Assembly (NCBI RefSeq): GCF_000772965.1
Contig: NZ_JPVQ01000010.1
Location: 40,513 to 104,512, forward strand
From: Ureibacillus massiliensis 4400831 = CIP 108448 = CCUG 49529
GTDB taxonomy: Bacteria > Bacillota > Bacilli > Bacillales_A > Planococcaceae
Direction: 5' to 3'
Length of the DNA: 64,000 bases
Positions 44,921 to 54,236 of this stretch are shown piece by piece. How positions within the stretch are numbered: the first letter of the stretch is position 1; each line of letters begins with the position of its first letter. Below the pieces are notes generated by a model. That model worked only from the letters and a program-made list of their open reading frames with translations, had not been told where the DNA came from and made no database searches. The translations under genes were made by a program, and so were the position numbers.

Positions 44921-44949
44921 GTATCAAATTTTGAATCCGGCACATTCTA
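44921..44949 (+). promoter_or_regulatory. Putative sigma-G promoter of the SASP gene
   Basis: CATTCTA (44943-44949) fits the sigma-G -10 consensus CATWMTA exactly, and GTATC stands 17 bases upstream as a 4 of 5 match to the -35. The transcript would have a short leader just long enough for AGGAGGTGA. Confidence 0.65.
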
Positions 44950-44971
44950 AATGCACAAGGAGGTGAGAGAC

Positions 44972-45184
44972 ATGGCTTCAAACAACAGCGGTAGCAGAAA
45001 CAAACTTGTAGTGCCTGGTGCAAACCAAGCATTAGATCAAATGAAGTATGAAATCGCACAAGAGTTTGGTGTTCAACTCGGACCAGATGCGTCTTCTCGT
45101 GCTAACGGATCAGTTGGAGGAGAAATCACTAAACGTTTAGTGCAAATGGCTGAATCACAATTACGTGGTACTCAAGGTCAATAA
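44972..45184 (+). CDS. Alpha/beta-type small acid-soluble spore protein
   Basis: A 70-residue alpha/beta SASP, which coats and protects DNA in the dormant spore and is degraded at germination. The two conserved blocks are present: [20 protein letters not shown], containing the Glu-Ile-Ala site cut by the GPR protease, and [16 protein letters not shown] near the C-terminus. I start at ATG 44972 behind AGGAGGTGAGAG; an in-frame ATG at 44951 is inside the promoter. It lies after thiI, as sspA does in B. subtilis. Its presence shows that the organism makes endospores. Confidence 0.96.
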   Translation: MASNNSGSRNKLVVPGANQALDQMKYEIAQEFGVQLGPDASSRANGSVGGEITKRLVQMAESQLRGTQGQ

Positions 45185-45204
45185 TTTAAAAACTTAAAAA
45201 CATG

Positions 45205-45234
45205 AAGGGCTAGTGGCTTATGCCGCTAGCTCTT
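45205..45234 (+). terminator. Terminator of the SASP gene
   Basis: AAGGGCTAGTGGC pairs with GCCGCTAGCTCTT around a TTAT loop, followed by TTATTTTG. Confidence 0.85.
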
Positions 45235-45510
45235 TTATTTTGCAAAATTAAATTCCTTATCATTCTCATTATCTAAAAATGTATCGTGGTGAAAGTTGGA
45301 TATTAAACCAATGGAGAATTTACGATGTTTTCATTTCAACCCCTTTAGAAGGTATGACAAATGTAACTTTTTATAAAAAATAGTACCTACTACTAAAACC
45401 TTGATATATAATGAGGTTATATAAATTAATATATCCAAAATATTCATATGACCATTTGCATAAATAAATAATAGTAAAAAGAAATGGTAAAAACTAAGGG
45501 GGAAATGTAA
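45235..45510 (+). other. Upstream region of the acyl-CoA synthetase gene
   Basis: About 275 AT-rich bases. TATAAT is present near 45406-45411 but without a convincing -35. Nothing else stands out apart from the ribosome binding site GGGGG before 45511. Confidence 0.35.
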
Positions 45511-47097
45511 ATGAAAAGAGAAGATTTATTAGCTCCTGAGAATTACAATATAGTTGATGAGATTGAACGATTCGCAGCAAATGAAGAAAAGGTTGCATTA
45601 TTAGTTCACCATGAAAATGGAGAAACGAAAAAGATTACGTATTCCCATTTAATTAAAAAAGCTAATAAAGTAGCGAATACATTTAAAAAGTACGGTCTTA
45701 CAAAAGGTGATGTTATCCTTGTAATGGTACCTCGTTCAGCAGAAGCATATATTACATACATCGGGGCATTAAAAGCTGGGCTTACGATCATTCCAAGCTC
45801 AGAAATGCTAAGAGCAAAGGATATTGATTATCGAATTGAACATTCTAAAGCAAAAGCAATCGTTGCCTTTGAAAATGAATTGGCTCAATTTGATGATGTT
45901 AAGCAGTTAGATGGGCTTAAGCAATTTGTTTTCGGTAAATCTCAAAGTAATTGGGTTTCTATTCAAGATGAAATCGCAGTAGCTTCAGAAGAATTTAATG
46001 AAAACATTACAAAGGATTCTGATATCGCTTTCTTATCTTATACAAGTGGAACTACAGGTAATCCAAAAGGTGTTGTTCATTCACATGGATGGGGCTATGC
46101 ACATTTACGTACTACTGCAGCACAATGGTTAGGTGTACAGGAAGATGATATCGTTTGGGCTACTGCAGCACCAGGCTGGCAAAAATGGATTTGGAGTCCT
46201 TTCTTAGCGGTACTAGGTAGTGGAGCCACTGCATTTGTCCATATTGGACGCTTTGATCCGGAAGATTATTTAAAAATGCTACAAGATAACAAAATTAATG
46301 TTTTATGCTGTACACCAACTGAATATCGTTTGATGGCGAAGGTTGATGGATTAGAAAAATATGATTTATCCAATCTTCGAAGTGCTGTTTCAGCTGGAGA
46401 GCCATTAAATAGTGAGGTTATAAATAAGTTTGTAAATGTATTTAATCTTCAAGTTCGTGATGGTTATGGACAAACTGAAAATACACTATTAGTAGGAACG
46501 TTACTAGGAATGCAACCGAAAGCAGGTTCAATGGGGAAACCTACTCCAGGTAACATTGTAGAAGTGATTAATGATAATGGTGAACCAACAGAACCAGGTG
46601 AAGTTGGTGATATCGCTGTCCATTCTTCTACTCCTGCATTATTTAAAGGATATTTAAAAGATCCAGAAAGAACACAAAAACAATACCGTGGAGAATGGTT
46701 CTTAACAGGTGACCGTGCCTATAAAGATGAAGATGGCTATTTCTGGTTTGAAGGCCGTGGGGATGATATTATCGTGTCATCTGGTTATACAATCGGGCCA
46801 TTTGAGGTAGAAGATGCACTAGTGAAACACTCAGCTGTAAAAGAATGCGCGGTTGTAGCTAGTCCTGATGAGATCAGAGGCAACATCGTAAAGGCATTTG
46901 TGGTATTACGTGATCCTGAATTGAAGACAAGCCCAACGATTGTAAAAGAGCTTCAAGATCATGTGAAATCCATTACTGCCCCATATAAATATCCAAGAGC
47001 AATTGAATTTATCGATGAGTTACCAAAAACTTCTTCAGGAAAAATTCGTAGAATTGAATTACGCCAAAAAGAACTAAATAAAACTGTTTCAAATTAA
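45511..47097 (+). CDS. ytcI: Medium/branched-chain acyl-CoA synthetase (YtcI/MbcS-like)
   Basis: An ANL-superfamily acid-CoA ligase of 528 residues, related to AcsA but of the medium-chain (MACS) type. Visible: SYTSGTTGNPKGVVHSHGW near residue 175, AAPGWQKWIWSPF in place of the acetate pocket, DGYGQTENTLL, GRGDDIIVSSGYTIGPFEVE and the catalytic lysine in TSSGKIRRIE. B. subtilis ytcI lies at the same place before sppA; staphylococcal MbcS enzymes that activate 2-methylbutyrate and isobutyrate are close relatives by memory. A role in supplying branched acyl-CoA primers for membrane lipids is therefore likely but inferred. It ends at a hairpin terminator. Confidence 0.85.
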   Translation: MKREDLLAPENYNIVDEIERFAANEEKVALLVHHENGETKKITYSHLIKKANKVANTFKKYGLTKGDVILVMVPRSAEAYITYIGALKAGLTIIPSSEMLRAKDIDYRIEHSKAKAIVAFENELAQFDDVKQLDGLKQFVFGKSQSNWVSIQDEIAVASEEFNENITKDSDIAFLSYTSGTTGNPKGVVHSHGWGYAHLRTTAAQWLGVQEDDIVWATAAPGWQKWIWSPFLAVLGSGATAFVHIGRFDPEDYLKMLQDNKINVLCCTPTEYRLMAKVDGLEKYDLSNLRSAVSAGEPLNSEVINKFVNVFNLQVRDGYGQTENTLLVGTLLGMQPKAGSMGKPTPGNIVEVINDNGEPTEPGEVGDIAVHSSTPALFKGYLKDPERTQKQYRGEWFLTGDRAYKDEDGYFWFEGRGDDIIVSSGYTIGPFEVEDALVKHSAVKECAVVASPDEIRGNIVKAFVVLRDPELKTSPTIVKELQDHVKSITAPYKYPRAIEFIDELPKTSSGKIRRIELRQKELNKTVSN

Positions 47098-47120
47098 TAT
47101 TTTGGTGGGAATAATTATTC

Positions 47121-47146
47121 GGAAGGTGATTTTTCACCTTCCTTTT
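47121..47146 (+). terminator. Terminator after ytcI
   Basis: GGAAGGTGA (47121-47129) pairs with TCACCTTCC (47134-47142) around a TTTT loop, followed by Ts. Confidence 0.85.
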
Positions 47147-47261
47147 CTTTTAACTGAAAAATTAAAAGTGGATTTATTAAAATTTTTATCATAATATCGG
47201 TTGAAAAATTATGAAACATTTTCCTGTTATAATCGTATTTGAGTAGAGGAGGAATAGGAAT

Positions 47262-48266
47262 ATGAATACAAAAAGATGGATTGCTTTATCGATAGCTGTG
47301 GCGCTATTTATTTTTTCTATCGGAATAAATGCTGTTATAGGTTTTTTAAAATCAGATATCGTGTCAAACGTAACAAAAGGAACGGACGTAAATTTACAAG
47401 AGAACATTATAGAAGGTGGAAATTTCACTAAGCGTATTGCATTGCTTACAGTTGATGGTGTCATTCAAGATGTTGGGCCAAGCACTCCTTGGGCAACATT
47501 AGAATATGATCATCAAATGTTTTTATCGCAGCTTGAAAGCATAAAAAATGATCCTACTGTTGGTGCCGTTGTATTATCAGTCAATTCGCCGGGTGGCGGA
47601 GCAATTGAATCAGCAGAGATTCACGAGAAAATAGTTGAATTAAAAGAGGAACGAAATATTCCTATTTATGTTTCCATGGGCTCAATGGCTGCGTCAGGAG
47701 GATATTATATTTCTGCACCAGCAGATAAAATTTTTGCACACCGTGAAACAATCACTGGTTCAATTGGTGTCATCATGTCTAGCTATAATTTTTCACAACT
47801 AGCTGAAAATTTAGGTATTGAGTTTGAAACGATCAAATCTGGTGAGCATAAAGATATGTTTGGCGGTACTCGTGCAACGACTGAAGAAGAAAAAGCAATG
47901 TTACAGGAAATGATTAATGATTCATATGAAGTATTCGTAGACGTTGTTGAACAAGGAAGAGGCATGTCAGAAGCGGAAGTAAAAGCTGTAGCAGACGGAC
48001 GAATTGTCGGAGGTTCACAAGCGATTGAAGCAGGATTAGTAGATGAACTAGGTGGTCTAGAGGATGCTATTGCAAGCTTGCGTACTGATTATGGGTTAGA
48101 AGATGCACAATTATTTGAATATAAATCAGATTTAGGCGGCTTTGGTTCATTGCTAGGCATGAATATTAGCTCAATTTTTGGGCCTTCTGCGGAAACACAA
48201 ATGATCACGAAGTTAATGAGTTCATCGAATTCTCCAAGACTGATGTATTTATATGGCGAGTTTTAG
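47262..48266 (+). CDS. sppA: Signal peptide peptidase SppA
   Basis: SppA is a membrane-bound serine protease that degrades cleaved signal peptides. An N-terminal membrane helix (about 7-28) is followed by one S49 protease domain with GGGAIESAEI, the nucleophile Ser 145 in MGSMAASGGYYIS and the general base Lys 197 in SGEHKDMFG, equivalent to the Ser-Lys dyad of B. subtilis SppA. Length 334 is the short single-domain form. AGAGGAGGAAT precedes ATG 47262. It is followed after 11 bases by yteJ, forming an operon. Confidence 0.95.
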   Translation: MNTKRWIALSIAVALFIFSIGINAVIGFLKSDIVSNVTKGTDVNLQENIIEGGNFTKRIALLTVDGVIQDVGPSTPWATLEYDHQMFLSQLESIKNDPTVGAVVLSVNSPGGGAIESAEIHEKIVELKEERNIPIYVSMGSMAASGGYYISAPADKIFAHRETITGSIGVIMSSYNFSQLAENLGIEFETIKSGEHKDMFGGTRATTEEEKAMLQEMINDSYEVFVDVVEQGRGMSEAEVKAVADGRIVGGSQAIEAGLVDELGGLEDAIASLRTDYGLEDAQLFEYKSDLGGFGSLLGMNISSIFGPSAETQMITKLMSSSNSPRLMYLYGEF

Positions 48267-48277
48267 GAGGGATATAA

Positions 48278-48877
48278 ATGGCTTATGAGGAAAATAACGA
48301 ATACAATGACTCAACCCAAGAAGATCGTGAAATAGTCAACTCTACTTTTCAAAACGATTCTATAAAAGAACAAATGGATGAATTTGAAGCAAAAACAGCT
48401 GGCTTTTGGATGCGCTTTTGGGCTTTTATATTCGACCAGCTAATTTTTACAGCAGTAATGGGTATTGCTATTTATCCAATTTTTACATTAATGAATTGGG
48501 ATTTATCTGACTCTGCCTTATTTGCACCAATAACCATTATTTCAGCTATTGTTTACTTTGGATATTTTGTGTTGATGACGAAATTTTTCCAACAAACGCT
48601 GGGTAAGATGATTTTCGGTCTAAAAGTTCAATCGAAGCATGGAGAAAAATTAAATTGGAGTACCGTCTTATTTAGAGAAATAATTGGAAGATACATTAAT
48701 AATAAAGTACCAATTTTATATTTCTTTGTAATTTTCATGCCAAAAAATTTAAGTTTAGCTGATTATTTTTCTGATACATTAGTTGTTTACGAAAATGCCT
48801 TTGTGAAGAAGAAAAAGATTCCATCTATCCAACAACCAATTGTTAATCCACAATTTTCACAAACGCCAAATATGTAA
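48278..48877 (+). CDS. yteJ: RDD-family membrane protein YteJ
   Basis: A 199-residue membrane protein. After an acidic N-terminal tail of about 40 residues comes the RDD domain (GFWMRFWAFIFDQLIFTAVM) with helices at about 52-75, 83-105 and 145-160. The conserved Arg and Asp of the first helix are present. YteJ follows sppA in B. subtilis too, where it has been reported to act on SppA, so the pair probably works together at the membrane, for instance in resistance to lantibiotics; for this organism that is inference. It lacks an evident terminator in the following 100 bases. Confidence 0.88.
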   Translation: MAYEENNEYNDSTQEDREIVNSTFQNDSIKEQMDEFEAKTAGFWMRFWAFIFDQLIFTAVMGIAIYPIFTLMNWDLSDSALFAPITIISAIVYFGYFVLMTKFFQQTLGKMIFGLKVQSKHGEKLNWSTVLFREIIGRYINNKVPILYFFVIFMPKNLSLADYFSDTLVVYENAFVKKKKIPSIQQPIVNPQFSQTPNM

Positions 48878-48981
48878 AAGTTTAGCTCTTATTATAAAAT
48901 TTTCTTAAAGTTAAGCTGTCTTATTTGCAAAGATGAAAAAACTTTTAGTAAAATTCAATCTGAAAGGGAGGCGTTCAAATA

Positions 48982-49491
48982 ATGGTTCAAGTAACATTTA
49001 AAAACAATCCAGTAACATTAATTGGAAATGAAGTAAAAGTTGGTGACAAAGCTCCTGACTTTAAAGTACTAGCAAATGATTTATCAGAAGTAACTTTAAA
49101 AGATTCTGAAGGTAAAGTTCGATTAATTGCAGCAGTTCCGTCATTAGATACAGGTGTATGTGATGCTGAAGCAAGACGTTTTAATGAAGAGGTAGCAGCA
49201 ATTGGTGGAGACGTAGCATTTTATACTGTATCTGTAGACTTACCATTTGCTCAGAAACGTTGGTGTGCTGCAGCTGGAATTGAAGGTGTTCATACTGTTT
49301 CAGATCACCGTGATCTTTCATTTGGAGAAGCTTATGGTGTTTATATGAAAGAATTACGACTACTTGCACGTGCAGTATTTGTCATTGACCGTGAAGGTAC
49401 TGTAACATATGTGGAATATGTTCCAGAGGGTACAAGTCATCCTAATTATGAGGCGGCAATTGAGGCTGTTAAGGCAGAATTAGCGAAATAA
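48982..49491 (+). CDS. tpx: Thiol peroxidase Tpx
   Basis: Tpx is a cytosolic atypical 2-Cys peroxiredoxin that reduces hydroperoxides with thioredoxin. The peroxidatic Cys 60 lies in PSLDTGVCDAEARRFNEE and the resolving Cys 95 in QKRWCAAAGIEG, with the usual spacing; SDHRDLSFGEAYGV is the further Tpx signature. Length 169 is normal. AAAGGGAGG precedes ATG 48982. It stands between yteJ and ytxK as in B. subtilis. Confidence 0.97.
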   Translation: MVQVTFKNNPVTLIGNEVKVGDKAPDFKVLANDLSEVTLKDSEGKVRLIAAVPSLDTGVCDAEARRFNEEVAAIGGDVAFYTVSVDLPFAQKRWCAAAGIEGVHTVSDHRDLSFGEAYGVYMKELRLLARAVFVIDREGTVTYVEYVPEGTSHPNYEAAIEAVKAELAK

Positions 49492-49578
49492 TTTGTTTAA
49501 GTACAAGTTTTCTTGTAGTATAAAATATGAATAGTTTAGGCTATCGTATGGTTTGCCTATATATCGTAAGTGAATTAT

Positions 49579-49603
49579 AACCCACTCAAGCTTTGAGTGG
49601 GTT
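49579..49603 (+). terminator. Hairpin between tpx and ytxK
   Basis: AACCCACTCAA pairs with TTGAGTGGGTT around a 3-base loop. The T tail is interrupted (GTTCATTT), so termination may be partial and ytxK may also be read from the tpx promoter. Confidence 0.7.
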
Positions 49604-49626
49604 GTTCATTTGAAAAGGAGTTTACT

Positions 49627-50556
49627 ATGGAAAAATTTGAACAAATATTTTCGATTATTAATGAAAAAGCAGAAAAATATGAGCAAAATGAAAATATAAC
49701 TTTTTTAGATGGCGTCTTACAAGCATTAGAGGAAATACTTGATGAAAAGGATTCTTGGGTAGGCAATGATGCTAAAAAAGAAGAAATTCGCAAAGCGATT
49801 CAAATTGCAATATTAAAAGGCATGCGTAAAAGTTCACAGCCAAATCACCAAATGACACCTGATACATTAGGTTTACTTGTTGGGTATTTTGTAGAGCAGT
49901 TTTTTGAAGAACAATTAAAAAATAAATCTATATCTGTACTAGATCCAGCTTTAGGAACAGGAAACTTATTACTTACGGTCATGAATTTACTTGAAGGAAA
50001 AGTATCAGCGACAGGGATTGAGGTTGATGAATTATTAATCCGACTAGCTGCTGATTCTGCTGAGTTAACAGAACAGCCAGTGATGCTATATCACCAAGAT
50101 GCACTACAAAAAATGCTGGTAGATCCTGTAGATGCTGTTGTCTGTGATTTACCGGTTGGATACTATCCTAATGAAGAAGTAGCGCTAAATTATGAGTTAT
50201 GTGCTCGTGAAGGAATGAGCTTTGCGCATCACTTATTTATTGAGCAATCGTTGAATCATACAAAAGAAGGCGGCTATTTATTTTTCCTAATACCTGCCAA
50301 TTTATTTGAAAGTGAGCAAGCAAATGACTTACATAAGTTTTTGAAAAAACATGCATGGATTCAAGCTATTATCCAGCTACCAGAAAACTTATTTGCTTCG
50401 AAGGCACATGAAAAGAGCATACTTATTTTACAAAAACAAAGTAAAACATTACGCGCACCACGTGAAGTATTGTTAGCTAAAGTGCCAAACATGTCAAATA
50501 AAGATGCGTTATCGATGTTCTTCGAAAAGGTACAAATGTGGAAGGAAAATAAATAG
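49627..50556 (+). CDS. ytxK: Class I SAM-dependent methyltransferase YtxK
   Basis: A 309-residue protein with an N-terminal helical region (1-95) and a Rossmann methyltransferase domain of the N6-adenine DNA methyltransferase type: ILDPALGTGNLLLTV-like motif I near residue 110 (LDPALGTGNLLLTVMNLL), acidic motif GIEVDELLIRLA, and motif IV in the form CDLPVGYYP instead of NPPY. The altered motif IV is normal for YtxK and leaves its substrate uncertain. ATG 49627 follows AAAAGGAG; an upstream ATG at 49597 lies inside a hairpin. In B. subtilis ackA follows ytxK; here it does not. Confidence 0.88.
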   Translation: MEKFEQIFSIINEKAEKYEQNENITFLDGVLQALEEILDEKDSWVGNDAKKEEIRKAIQIAILKGMRKSSQPNHQMTPDTLGLLVGYFVEQFFEEQLKNKSISVLDPALGTGNLLLTVMNLLEGKVSATGIEVDELLIRLAADSAELTEQPVMLYHQDALQKMLVDPVDAVVCDLPVGYYPNEEVALNYELCAREGMSFAHHLFIEQSLNHTKEGGYLFFLIPANLFESEQANDLHKFLKKHAWIQAIIQLPENLFASKAHEKSILILQKQSKTLRAPREVLLAKVPNMSNKDALSMFFEKVQMWKENK

Positions 50557-50688
50557 GGACTACCTAGAAATATGAGGGTGCAATTTGCATTTTTTCAATG
50601 TTTCCGAAATGCAAGTATTTATACAAGAGTATAGTCACTTTCAAGTTTCAAAGCACCGAATCAAACAATCATTCAATTACAATATAAA

Positions 50689-50732
50689 AAAAGTAGTCAA
50701 ACTCAGATTTTTATTCGAGTTTGACTACTTTT
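50689..50732. terminator. Bidirectional terminator between ytxK and acyltransferase gene
   Basis: A 16-bp stem AAAAGTAGTCAAACTC / GAGTTTGACTACTTTT abuts the minus-strand stop codon and ends in A and T runs. Confidence 0.9.
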
Positions 50733-51698
50733 TTACTTCACCTTAAAAATCTTAAAGACAAAATTCACAACAGGTGGTCTCGATAGGATATAAACAATGA
50801 CCACATCTATAATGAAAATAATCCAATATTGATTCTCTTCCTCAATGAACACTTTTAATGGGGAAGCTTCAAAAATTCGAATTAAAGCCATATGCAGTAA
50901 ATAAATGGCCATAGTGTTTTGTCCGATAGATGTGAAAAATAATTGCTTTCTAGGAACGAGTGTTAAAAACATATACGTGGCAGCAGCCATTCCTAAATAC
51001 GCAACGAGACGTATTGCCCAACCAAATTGCAGAAAGGAAGATGACATATCTTCGTAGGATTTCTTTCCATGTAGCCATTGACTGAATTCAATTGGTACAT
51101 AAAAATAGATGACTACCACAAGTATGATCCCAACAATAGCACCTATGATGACATTCAAACGGGATTTCAGCGTCTCAAAATGATGTTTTTGTAAATAATA
51201 GCCCACTAAGAAAAATGGGAAAAAGAAAAATGTTCTTGAAAGGCTTAAAAATCCTCCAACATAACTATCGTATCCAATGATTAAAGAAATACCGATTGCT
51301 ATAGGAATCCCGTATTTAATTTTCCCAAAACCATATAAAAGGAGATTCCAAAAAATTAAACTAAGTAAAAACCATAAGGCCCAGCGCGGTATAAAAAAGC
51401 TAAAACTTATAGAATCATTGAAAATGAAATAATAGTATAAGCTATACAATACTTGTAAAAGCGCATAGGGAATGATTAGTTTTTTCACGAGCTTTGATAT
51501 ATATCCAGGCTGGTAGACTTTTTTTGAAAAATACCCTGAGATTAGTATAAAAGCTGGCATATGAAACAAGTAAATAAATAGATATATACTGTCGATGACA
51601 TGATCATTGTGTAAAAACTTAGACAGCATATGTCCAGCAACTACTAAAAAAATTAATATTGCTTTTGCGTTATCAAAGTATGCAATTCGATTCAACAT
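50733..51698 (-). CDS. Membrane acyltransferase (Acyltransferase_3 family)
   Basis: A 321-residue integral membrane protein with about nine to ten hydrophobic segments. The N-terminus RIAYFDNAKAILIFLVVAGHML is the start of Acyltransferase_3 (with the conserved His of the first helix), followed by LFHMPAFILISGYFSKKVY and WALWFLLSLIFW. Relatives O-acetylate cell-surface sugars or teichoic/peptidoglycan glycans, using acetyl donors from the cytosol. It resembles fucose 4-O-acetylase-like proteins more than OatA because it has no SGNH tail. AAGGAAAG precedes the ATG. It occupies the place where ackA would be expected. The substrate cannot be told. Confidence 0.85.
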   Translation of the reverse strand: MLNRIAYFDNAKAILIFLVVAGHMLSKFLHNDHVIDSIYLFIYLFHMPAFILISGYFSKKVYQPGYISKLVKKLIIPYALLQVLYSLYYYFIFNDSISFSFFIPRWALWFLLSLIFWNLLLYGFGKIKYGIPIAIGISLIIGYDSYVGGFLSLSRTFFFFPFFLVGYYLQKHHFETLKSRLNVIIGAIVGIILVVVIYFYVPIEFSQWLHGKKSYEDMSSSFLQFGWAIRLVAYLGMAAATYMFLTLVPRKQLFFTSIGQNTMAIYLLHMALIRIFEASPLKVFIEEENQYWIIFIIDVVIVYILSRPPVVNFVFKIFKVK

Positions 51699-52052
51699 TT
51701 CACTTTCCTTATAAAATATATTTTAGGAGCTGTAAAAAAATAAGAGGCCAATCAAATAGTCTCTTTCTAAAACTGCCCCATAATGATTTACATAATTGTT
51801 TTATCATATATGAAAATATTATTCTACTAATATAACAAAAAAATGACCAAACAAAAAATCAAAGACAATGTTCTTCAAATAGTACTTTTTGTAAAACGAC
51901 TATAAAAGCTTTCTTTATAAAATTTAAGTTAAAGGTGAACTCGATCCCCTTCAAAGCTATTCATATCAAAATGGTATTTAAAAAATCATATTATTATGTA
52001 TAGACGATTATATAAGCTCTGCGTGAAAAATATGAATATGATGACTAAAAAA
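51699..52052. other. Gene-free region upstream of the acyltransferase
   Basis: About 350 AT-rich bases with no open frame of note and no clear promoter; only weak short repeats of T and A tracts are seen. Confidence 0.4.
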
Positions 52053-52083
52053 CCCCTTATCGGAAAATATTTTCCGTAAGGGG
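52053..52083 (-). terminator. Terminator of the universal stress protein gene
   Basis: CCCCTTATCGGAAAA and TTTTCCGTAAGGGG pair with one bulge; on the minus strand the hairpin is followed by six Ts. Confidence 0.9.
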
Positions 52084-52110
52084 TGAAATAAAATTATTCA
52101 ATTCAAATGA

Positions 52111-52554
52111 TTATTCTGGAGTACGTACAACTAACACATCACATTTTGCTGAGCGAACGATCGCTTCAGATACAGAGCCGATTAGGAAGCGCTCTACAGC
52201 ATTTAAACCAGTCGCGCCGCAGACGATTAAATCAGCTTCAACTACATTTGAAAGTTCCTTTGTAATGATTGTTTTAGGAGAACCATATTCAATAATGACA
52301 TTAACATCTTTTAAACCAGCTTCTTCAGCTTGCTTTTTATAGCCATCTAGCAATTCTTCTGAGAAGGTTTGTGCACGTTCAGCGATTGTACGGTCATATG
52401 CTTCAATCGCAGCAAATGAACGTGTATCAATTACATTTATTAAATTTAATTTTGAATCCACATTACGTTTTGCTACATCGATTGCTTTTTTGAATGCATA
52501 TTCAGCTTCTTTTGATCCATCAACTGCTACAACAATACTTTTATAGTGAGTCAT
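52111..52554 (-). CDS. Universal stress protein (UspA family)
   Basis: A single-domain cytosolic Usp of 147 residues. SIVVAVDGSKEAEYAFKKAID opens the fold, and the ATP-binding motif GATGLNAVERFLIGSVSEAIVR (G-2x-G-9x-G-S/T) is intact, so it is of the nucleotide-binding class. I start at 52554, where GGAGGAA lies 6-7 bases upstream; a longer frame to 52623 is unlikely. Such proteins help survival under starvation or oxidative stress; the specific role is unknown. It is divergent from ald. Confidence 0.93.
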   Translation of the reverse strand: MTHYKSIVVAVDGSKEAEYAFKKAIDVAKRNVDSKLNLINVIDTRSFAAIEAYDRTIAERAQTFSEELLDGYKKQAEEAGLKDVNVIIEYGSPKTIITKELSNVVEADLIVCGATGLNAVERFLIGSVSEAIVRSAKCDVLVVRTPE

Positions 52555-52829
52555 AAAAATTCCTCCTTTATTAGTTATCACTATTATATCAAAGCAATAT
52601 GAAAAAATAATTAGAATTAACAAAAATATGTAAATTGTTCACAATTTATTCTAAAATAATACAAATTTTTGTATCTTGCGTTTATAATATTGTTAGCTAT
52701 TGTTAACTATGAAGTTGTATGAAAATGATTTTTTGGATGAAAAAAACTACATTATAAATAAAATAATCTGTTTATTTACAATTTTTCTATTTTTCAATGT
52801 AAGAAGTAAGATTACATCCCTATTTCAAG

Positions 52830-52858
52830 TTACCATTTTAGGAATAATTTGTTATGAT
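52830..52858 (+). promoter_or_regulatory. Sigma-A promoter of ald
   Basis: TTACCA, 17 bases, TATGAT, about 45 bases before the ald start. The 270 bases upstream to the stress protein gene contain no credible gene. Confidence 0.6.
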
Positions 52859-52902
52859 AGGTTTAAATTATACGAAACATTACAGAGAAAGAGGAATCAG
52901 CT

Positions 52903-54018
52903 ATGAAAATTGGAATCCCAAAAGAGATTAAAAACAATGAAAATCGTGTAGCTATGACACCTGCAGGAGTTGTAACTTTAACCAATGCTGGTCATGAAGT
53001 ATTTATTGAAACTGGTGCTGGATTAGGATCTTCATTTACTGATGAAGACTATCGTGCAGCTGGTGCAGTAATTGTCGATTCTGCAGTAGAAGCCTGGGCT
53101 CAAGAAATGGTTATGAAGGTTAAAGAGCCAATTGCTAGTGAATATCAGTATTTTTATGAGGGACTAATTTTATTCACATATTTACATTTAGCCCCTGAAT
53201 ATGAACTAACACAGGCGTTATTAGACAAAAAAGTAGTTGGTATTGCTTATGAAACAGTTCAATTACCAAATCGATCATTACCACTTCTTACACCAATGAG
53301 TGAAGTTGCTGGCAAAATGTCGGTACAAATTGGAGCACAATATCTAGAAAAAATTAATGGTGGTAAAGGAATTTTATTAGGTGGAGTAGCAGGTGTCCAA
53401 AAAGGAAAAGTAACAGTTGTTGGTGGCGGTGTTGCAGGAACAAATGCGGCACGTGTTGCAGTCGGTTTAGGTGCTGATGTTACAATTTTAGATGTAAATC
53501 CTGATCGTTTACGTCAATTAGAAGACATCTTCGGTCATTCCATTCAAACTCTAATGTCAAATCCATTTAATATTGCTGAATCTGTGAAAGATTCTGATTT
53601 AGTAATTGGTTCTGTTCTGATTCCTGGGGCAAGAGCGCCAAAACTTGTTACTGAAGAAATGGTCAAATCCATGAAGCCTGGTTCGGTTATAGTAGACATT
53701 GCAATTGACCAAGGGGGTAGCTTTGAAACAACAGATAAAGTTACAACACATGATGACCCAACTTATATTAAACATGATGTTGTTCATTATGCAGTAGCGA
53801 ATATGCCAGGGGCAGTCCCAAGAACATCAACGATTGCTTTAACAAACAATACAGTGCCATATGCTTTACAAATAGCAAATAAAGGATTTAAAAATGCATG
53901 TATTGAAAATGAAGCATTGAAAAAAGGAATTAACACTTTAGAAGGGCATGTCGTTTACCATGCAGTTGCAATAGATCAAGGACGAGATTATGTTCCTGTA
54001 GATACATTATTGCAATAA
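52903..54018 (+). CDS. ald: Alanine dehydrogenase
   Basis: Ald deaminates L-alanine to pyruvate with NAD+ and is important for growth on alanine and for sporulation in B. subtilis. [20 protein letters not shown] is the N-terminal signature with the substrate Arg and Lys; the NAD-binding loop is [19 protein letters not shown] near residue 170, and [14 protein letters not shown] is the active-site block. Length 371 is normal. GAAAGAGGA precedes ATG 52903. It is transcribed alone and ends at a hairpin. Confidence 0.97.
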   Translation: MKIGIPKEIKNNENRVAMTPAGVVTLTNAGHEVFIETGAGLGSSFTDEDYRAAGAVIVDSAVEAWAQEMVMKVKEPIASEYQYFYEGLILFTYLHLAPEYELTQALLDKKVVGIAYETVQLPNRSLPLLTPMSEVAGKMSVQIGAQYLEKINGGKGILLGGVAGVQKGKVTVVGGGVAGTNAARVAVGLGADVTILDVNPDRLRQLEDIFGHSIQTLMSNPFNIAESVKDSDLVIGSVLIPGARAPKLVTEEMVKSMKPGSVIVDIAIDQGGSFETTDKVTTHDDPTYIKHDVVHYAVANMPGAVPRTSTIALTNNTVPYALQIANKGFKNACIENEALKKGINTLEGHVVYHAVAIDQGRDYVPVDTLLQ

Positions 54019-54044
54019 AAATAAAAATATTAAGTTTCTCGAGT

Positions 54045-54090
54045 AGCTAGTTAGGGGGAGTTGAAAAATCCTTTTAACTAGCTTTTTATT
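54045..54090 (+). terminator. Terminator of ald
   Basis: AGCTAGTTA pairs with TAACTAGCT, extended by a GGGGGA/TCCTTT segment, then TTTTATTTTG. Confidence 0.8.
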
Positions 54091-54117
54091 TTGTTTTTTA
54101 AAATAATATAGGGTTGA

Positions 54118-54132
54118 TATTATCAGAAAATA
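54118..54132 (+). promoter_or_regulatory. CodY-like box upstream of the liv operon
   Basis: TATTATCAGAAAATA matches the CodY consensus AATTTTCWGAAAATT at 12 of 15 positions. CodY represses branched-chain amino-acid transport genes in nutrient-rich cells, which suits the genes downstream. Confidence 0.55.
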
Positions 54133-54236
54133 TGAAAAATTATAAAAATATCATTTACTTTTTGCCGTAAATGTAATTAAATAGAATTGTTTCATAAAAA
54201 AATGAAAACAAAATATTGTTTAGGGGGACATTTAAC

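Noticed and set aside
52700..52906. Small open frame upstream of ald
   Set aside because: It covers the ald promoter and its ribosome binding site, and its composition is that of AT-rich noncoding DNA.
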